Positions 61,775 through 64,000 of a stretch of DNA of 64,000 nt are shown piece by piece. The DNA is from Lentilactobacillus sp. Marseille-Q4993 (GTDB lineage Bacteria > Bacillota > Bacilli > Lactobacillales > Lactobacillaceae). Location: positions 1-64,000 of the forward strand of contig NZ_CATNVB010000010.1 in NCBI RefSeq assembly GCF_951230165.1. Direction: 5' to 3'. The notes beneath the pieces were generated by a model. That model worked only from the letters and a program-made list of their open reading frames with translations. It had not been told where the DNA came from and did not search any database. Positions within the stretch are counted from its first letter, which is position 1. Each line of letters opens with the position of its first letter. The translations under genes and the position numbers were made by a program.

Positions 61775-62876
61775 GAGCAACCTCCTTCGGAAGACTAAGC
61801 CAGACCTTAGTGCCGGGATTATTATTATTAATTTCAAACTGACCGCCACTACTGTGAATTCTTGATTTCATACCATCAATTCCATTTGACCCCTCACGGA
61901 CGTACTTATTTGCTCGTCCATTATCGGTTACGCTCACTTGATAGTCACTATTACTCTCAGTAAATTCGATTTCCACTTGGTTAGCCTTGCTGTGTCTAAT
62001 CACGTTGGTTACCGCCTCTTTAATAACATCCCCAACAATTACCTGAACACTGGTTGGCCACTGATTCGAAATCGATTCACCTGTCGTTTCCAGATGAATC
62101 CCAACAGTTCGCAGATTTTTGGATTGGATTAGCATTTCTTCACTGATACTAACTTGGTGCAGATTATTCACAATTTGCCTAACTACCTGCAAGTTTTCCC
62201 GACTGGTTGCAATAATGTCATCCAATTCATTGGATACTTGATCAGGTTGCTTTGTCAGCAATTTCTTTGCCAACTGGGTTTTAATTGTGATCATTGAAAA
62301 CGACTGCCCCAAAGTATCGTGGAGGTCCCGGGCGATTCGGTCCCTCTCACCTCGACGGATTATGGATTCAAGCCTTTGATTATCCTGAGCAAGTTGGATT
62401 CGTTGGTTGATTGATTTGGTGGTTGCGTAACTAAGAACTGGTCCGACAAGCGGTATCGCAAGGGTGAACCATTCTGGCATACTAGTTGAACTACCATTGA
62501 TAACCATCACAGATACTATTTCCCCAACCAGCCCAATGTAATACACCGTTGAAAATATGATCATGTACTTTTTGGGATACCTAGCTAAGATCGAGGATAC
62601 TTGCCAACCAGGATAAATCATTAACCAGAAATTTCCCTGCCACACTAAAAAGATCAGGGCAATTACTACTTCCGCAATCATTGCCGGCAATTCCCAGCGT
62701 TCTGATTCAACAACCAGAACATAGGAAATTAGAAATCCAATTACTAACCCAAGGACCATAAAGTCAGTTTTTGATCTTGGCGGTACATTATCAGTAATGG
62801 CTTCAGGCATATAAACCAACCAAATATATGCAAACCAATTAAATGTTTTTTTCCGTTTTTGTCGTCTGCTGAACAT
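61767..62876 (-). CDS. Sensor histidine kinase, NarL-partner type (DesK-like)
   Basis: A 369-residue membrane kinase. An N-terminal region with several hydrophobic segments (to about 160) precedes the HisKA_3 box RDLHDTLGQSFSMITIKTQLA (phospho-His) and the ATPase domain with DVIKEAVTNVIRHSKANQ and NGIDGMKSRIHSSGG. It has no extracellular sensing domain, so it may sense membrane state or the adjacent transporter. The start is ATG 62876; its first 38 bases overlap the permease gene. Confidence 0.9.
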   Translation of the reverse strand: MFSRRQKRKKTFNWFAYIWLVYMPEAITDNVPPRSKTDFMVLGLVIGFLISYVLVVESERWELPAMIAEVVIALIFLVWQGNFWLMIYPGWQVSSILARYPKKYMIIFSTVYYIGLVGEIVSVMVINGSSTSMPEWFTLAIPLVGPVLSYATTKSINQRIQLAQDNQRLESIIRRGERDRIARDLHDTLGQSFSMITIKTQLAKKLLTKQPDQVSNELDDIIATSRENLQVVRQIVNNLHQVSISEEMLIQSKNLRTVGIHLETTGESISNQWPTSVQVIVGDVIKEAVTNVIRHSKANQVEIEFTESNSDYQVSVTDNGRANKYVREGSNGIDGMKSRIHSSGGQFEINNNNPGTKVWLSLPKEVAHD

Positions 62877-63627
62877 CAAACCTCAATCCACCTTTATCTC
62901 TAATAACTGCCAGTCCTACAACAGCTCCAGTTATTAATAGCCAAACAATTAATCCCATCATATCATTATGTGAAATTGATTTGTTAAGTAATTGAGAGTC
63001 CAGTATATGCTTTGAAATATACGTCGGCGTTAATTCACCAATTTGTCTGAGCCACTTTGGCATTATGCTAATTGGCCACCATAACCCACTGACCATTGCC
63101 AGTGGAAAAACCGTGACGTTACTCAACGCCCCTAACAGTTCCGGACTCTTTAAATATGAATAGGCAATCCCGACCAACATAATTGGTAGAGTACCAAGCA
63201 CTGCTAGAACCGCAGTTTCAATAACCATGACAGCAGTCAGATCAACCCCGTTTTCTAAAATTGCAACTAGCTGGATCAAAATTGCCGAGACAAGATTAGC
63301 CCCAGCCATCAAAACTGAGATCGAAAGGTAGTAACTGCTAGTTCCTGCAGGCGTCATTTCCATGTTTTGCACCAATTGGACTCGCCGATCTTCCTGCAAA
63401 AATTGAGCGACACCAAACAACGCATTGATCAAAACACTGTAGATAACCATACTGGCAATGTACGTTTTAGAATACATCATCATTTCCGGCCCCGAACCCT
63501 TCACCATAATTTTGGTAAATAGGGCATAAAATGCAACCGGCATTAATAACGTCCCAATCTGATAACCCCGATTCCTAAGATATAAGCGTTTAAAGTTAAA
63601 CTTTAGCTGTTTAATAAATGGTCCCAT
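62839..63627 (-). CDS. ABC-2-type transporter permease
   Basis: A 262-residue membrane protein with about six hydrophobic segments, of the ABC-2 type exporters (LSISVLMAGANLVSAILIQLVAIL, FPLAMVSGLWWPISIMPKWLRQIGELTPTYISKHIL). With the ATPase upstream it would export a lipid, peptide or antibiotic. The kinase and regulator pair immediately downstream resembles the YvfRSTU layout in Bacillus. Confidence 0.88.
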   Translation of the reverse strand: MGPFIKQLKFNFKRLYLRNRGYQIGTLLMPVAFYALFTKIMVKGSGPEMMMYSKTYIASMVIYSVLINALFGVAQFLQEDRRVQLVQNMEMTPAGTSSYYLSISVLMAGANLVSAILIQLVAILENGVDLTAVMVIETAVLAVLGTLPIMLVGIAYSYLKSPELLGALSNVTVFPLAMVSGLWWPISIMPKWLRQIGELTPTYISKHILDSQLLNKSISHNDMMGLIVWLLITGAVVGLAVIRDKGGLRFDVQQTTKTEKNI

Positions 63628-63631
63628 AACA

Positions 63632-64000
63632 TTACTCCCTTTCAGTCAATCCCATAAATAGTGATTCAAGCGACTTTCGTTGAACGGTAATCTCGCTGAG
63701 TTTTTCGATAAACGGAACTAGTGATTTTAAAGTATCATCCGTATTTTCACTATTAATGGTCGTTATCATTCCACTCCGCTGTATACCCGTTACGGCAGGC
63801 AAATCCTCAAAAATACTAGTTGAAATTTCAGTTGTAAACTCAATTGTGCCACCGCTATCTACCTGACTGAGTTCATTCCAGGTCCCCACCGACTCAAATT
63901 TCCCGTCAATTAGGATCCCAATTCTATCCGCCACCGTCTGGATTTCTGCCAGATAATGACTAGTAACCATAATCGTCGTTCCCTGCATCTTCAAATTATC
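63632..64000 (-). CDS. ABC transporter ATPase, C-terminal part (runs off the window)
   Basis: Only the last 120-odd residues are in the window; the 5' end lies beyond position 64000. The visible part begins just before MVTSHYLAEIQTVADRIGILIDGKF, the switch-histidine region of ABC-2 exporter ATPases, and continues into the C-terminal regulatory domain. The Walker motifs are outside. It is 4 bases ahead of the permease gene. Confidence 0.85.
   Translation of the reverse strand, partial: DNLKMQGTTIMVTSHYLAEIQTVADRIGILIDGKFESVGTWNELSQVDSGGTIEFTTEISTSIFEDLPAVTGIQRSGMITTINSENTDDTLKSLVPFIEKLSEITVQRKSLESLFMGLTERE

Noticed and set aside
1-64000. Prophage, transposase or restriction/defence island
   Set aside because: No integrase, transposase, capsid, methylase or nuclease-defence gene is recognisable; nearly all genes are core functions in compact operons.

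Overview
The window is a chromosomal stretch of a low-to-mid GC lactic acid bacterium, almost certainly a member of the Lactobacillaceae. The evidence is the gene set: PepN, PepX and PepI peptidases, Opp and Liv transporters, an asnA-asnS pair, a trpDCFBA cluster without trpE/trpG, HelD, HflX and a Zur-type regulator. Strong AGGAGG ribosome sites, sigma-A promoters and T-box leaders fit the same group. I cannot name the species. I see no phage, IS element, plasmid gene or CRISPR array.

Layout. 0.1-3.6 kb: an MFS exporter, a secreted CAP-domain protein and a DyP peroxidase. 3.7-9.3 kb: a branched-chain amino acid ABC operon (livJHMGF) ending in a CBS-ACT protein. It is preceded by a leader peptide rich in leucine codons and a terminator with mutually exclusive pairings, that is, a ribosome-mediated attenuator. 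9.4-12 kb: tRNA-Leu(CAA), a two-domain cell-wall hydrolase and a small membrane protein. 12.1-14.8 kb: a T-box(Asn) with asnA and asnS. 15-22.5 kb: a secreted PAP2 phosphatase with an autotransporter-like C-terminus, a nuclease/phosphatase, pepN and small proteins. 22.6-30.5 kb: guaA, coaA, an AEC transporter, corA-like, helD and a histidine phosphatase. 30.5-31.4 kb: a gene-free 3'-3' gap with three copies of a structured element whose helices covary. 31.4-40 kb: an amidase and oppA2-oppA-oppBCDF. 40.3-47.2 kb: hflX, an APC permease, an Asp-rich secreted protein and a glnQHMP-like ABC operon. 47.5-51.7 kb: a Thr/Lys-rich protein coupled to an unknown membrane protein, zur, and an antiporter/Nudix/kinase operon. 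51.9-55.2 kb: pepX and pepI. 55.25-55.85 kb: an array of 44-nt hairpins and a recurring motif. 55.85-61 kb: a small membrane protein with a cre site, then trpDCFBA behind a T-box(Trp). 61.2-64 kb: an ABC transporter with a DesK/DesR-type two-component system, cut by the window edge.

The genes fit an amino-acid-auxotrophic, peptide-feeding lifestyle: peptide uptake (Opp), intracellular peptidases, and several amino acid systems under different RNA control (leader-peptide attenuation for Liv, T-boxes for Asn and Trp). The most unusual features are the liv attenuator, the covarying RNA-like elements at 30.5-31.3 kb, the hairpin array at 55.3-55.8 kb, a dispersed terminator-bearing repeat in three gene ends, and PerR/Fur-like dyads in three promoters.
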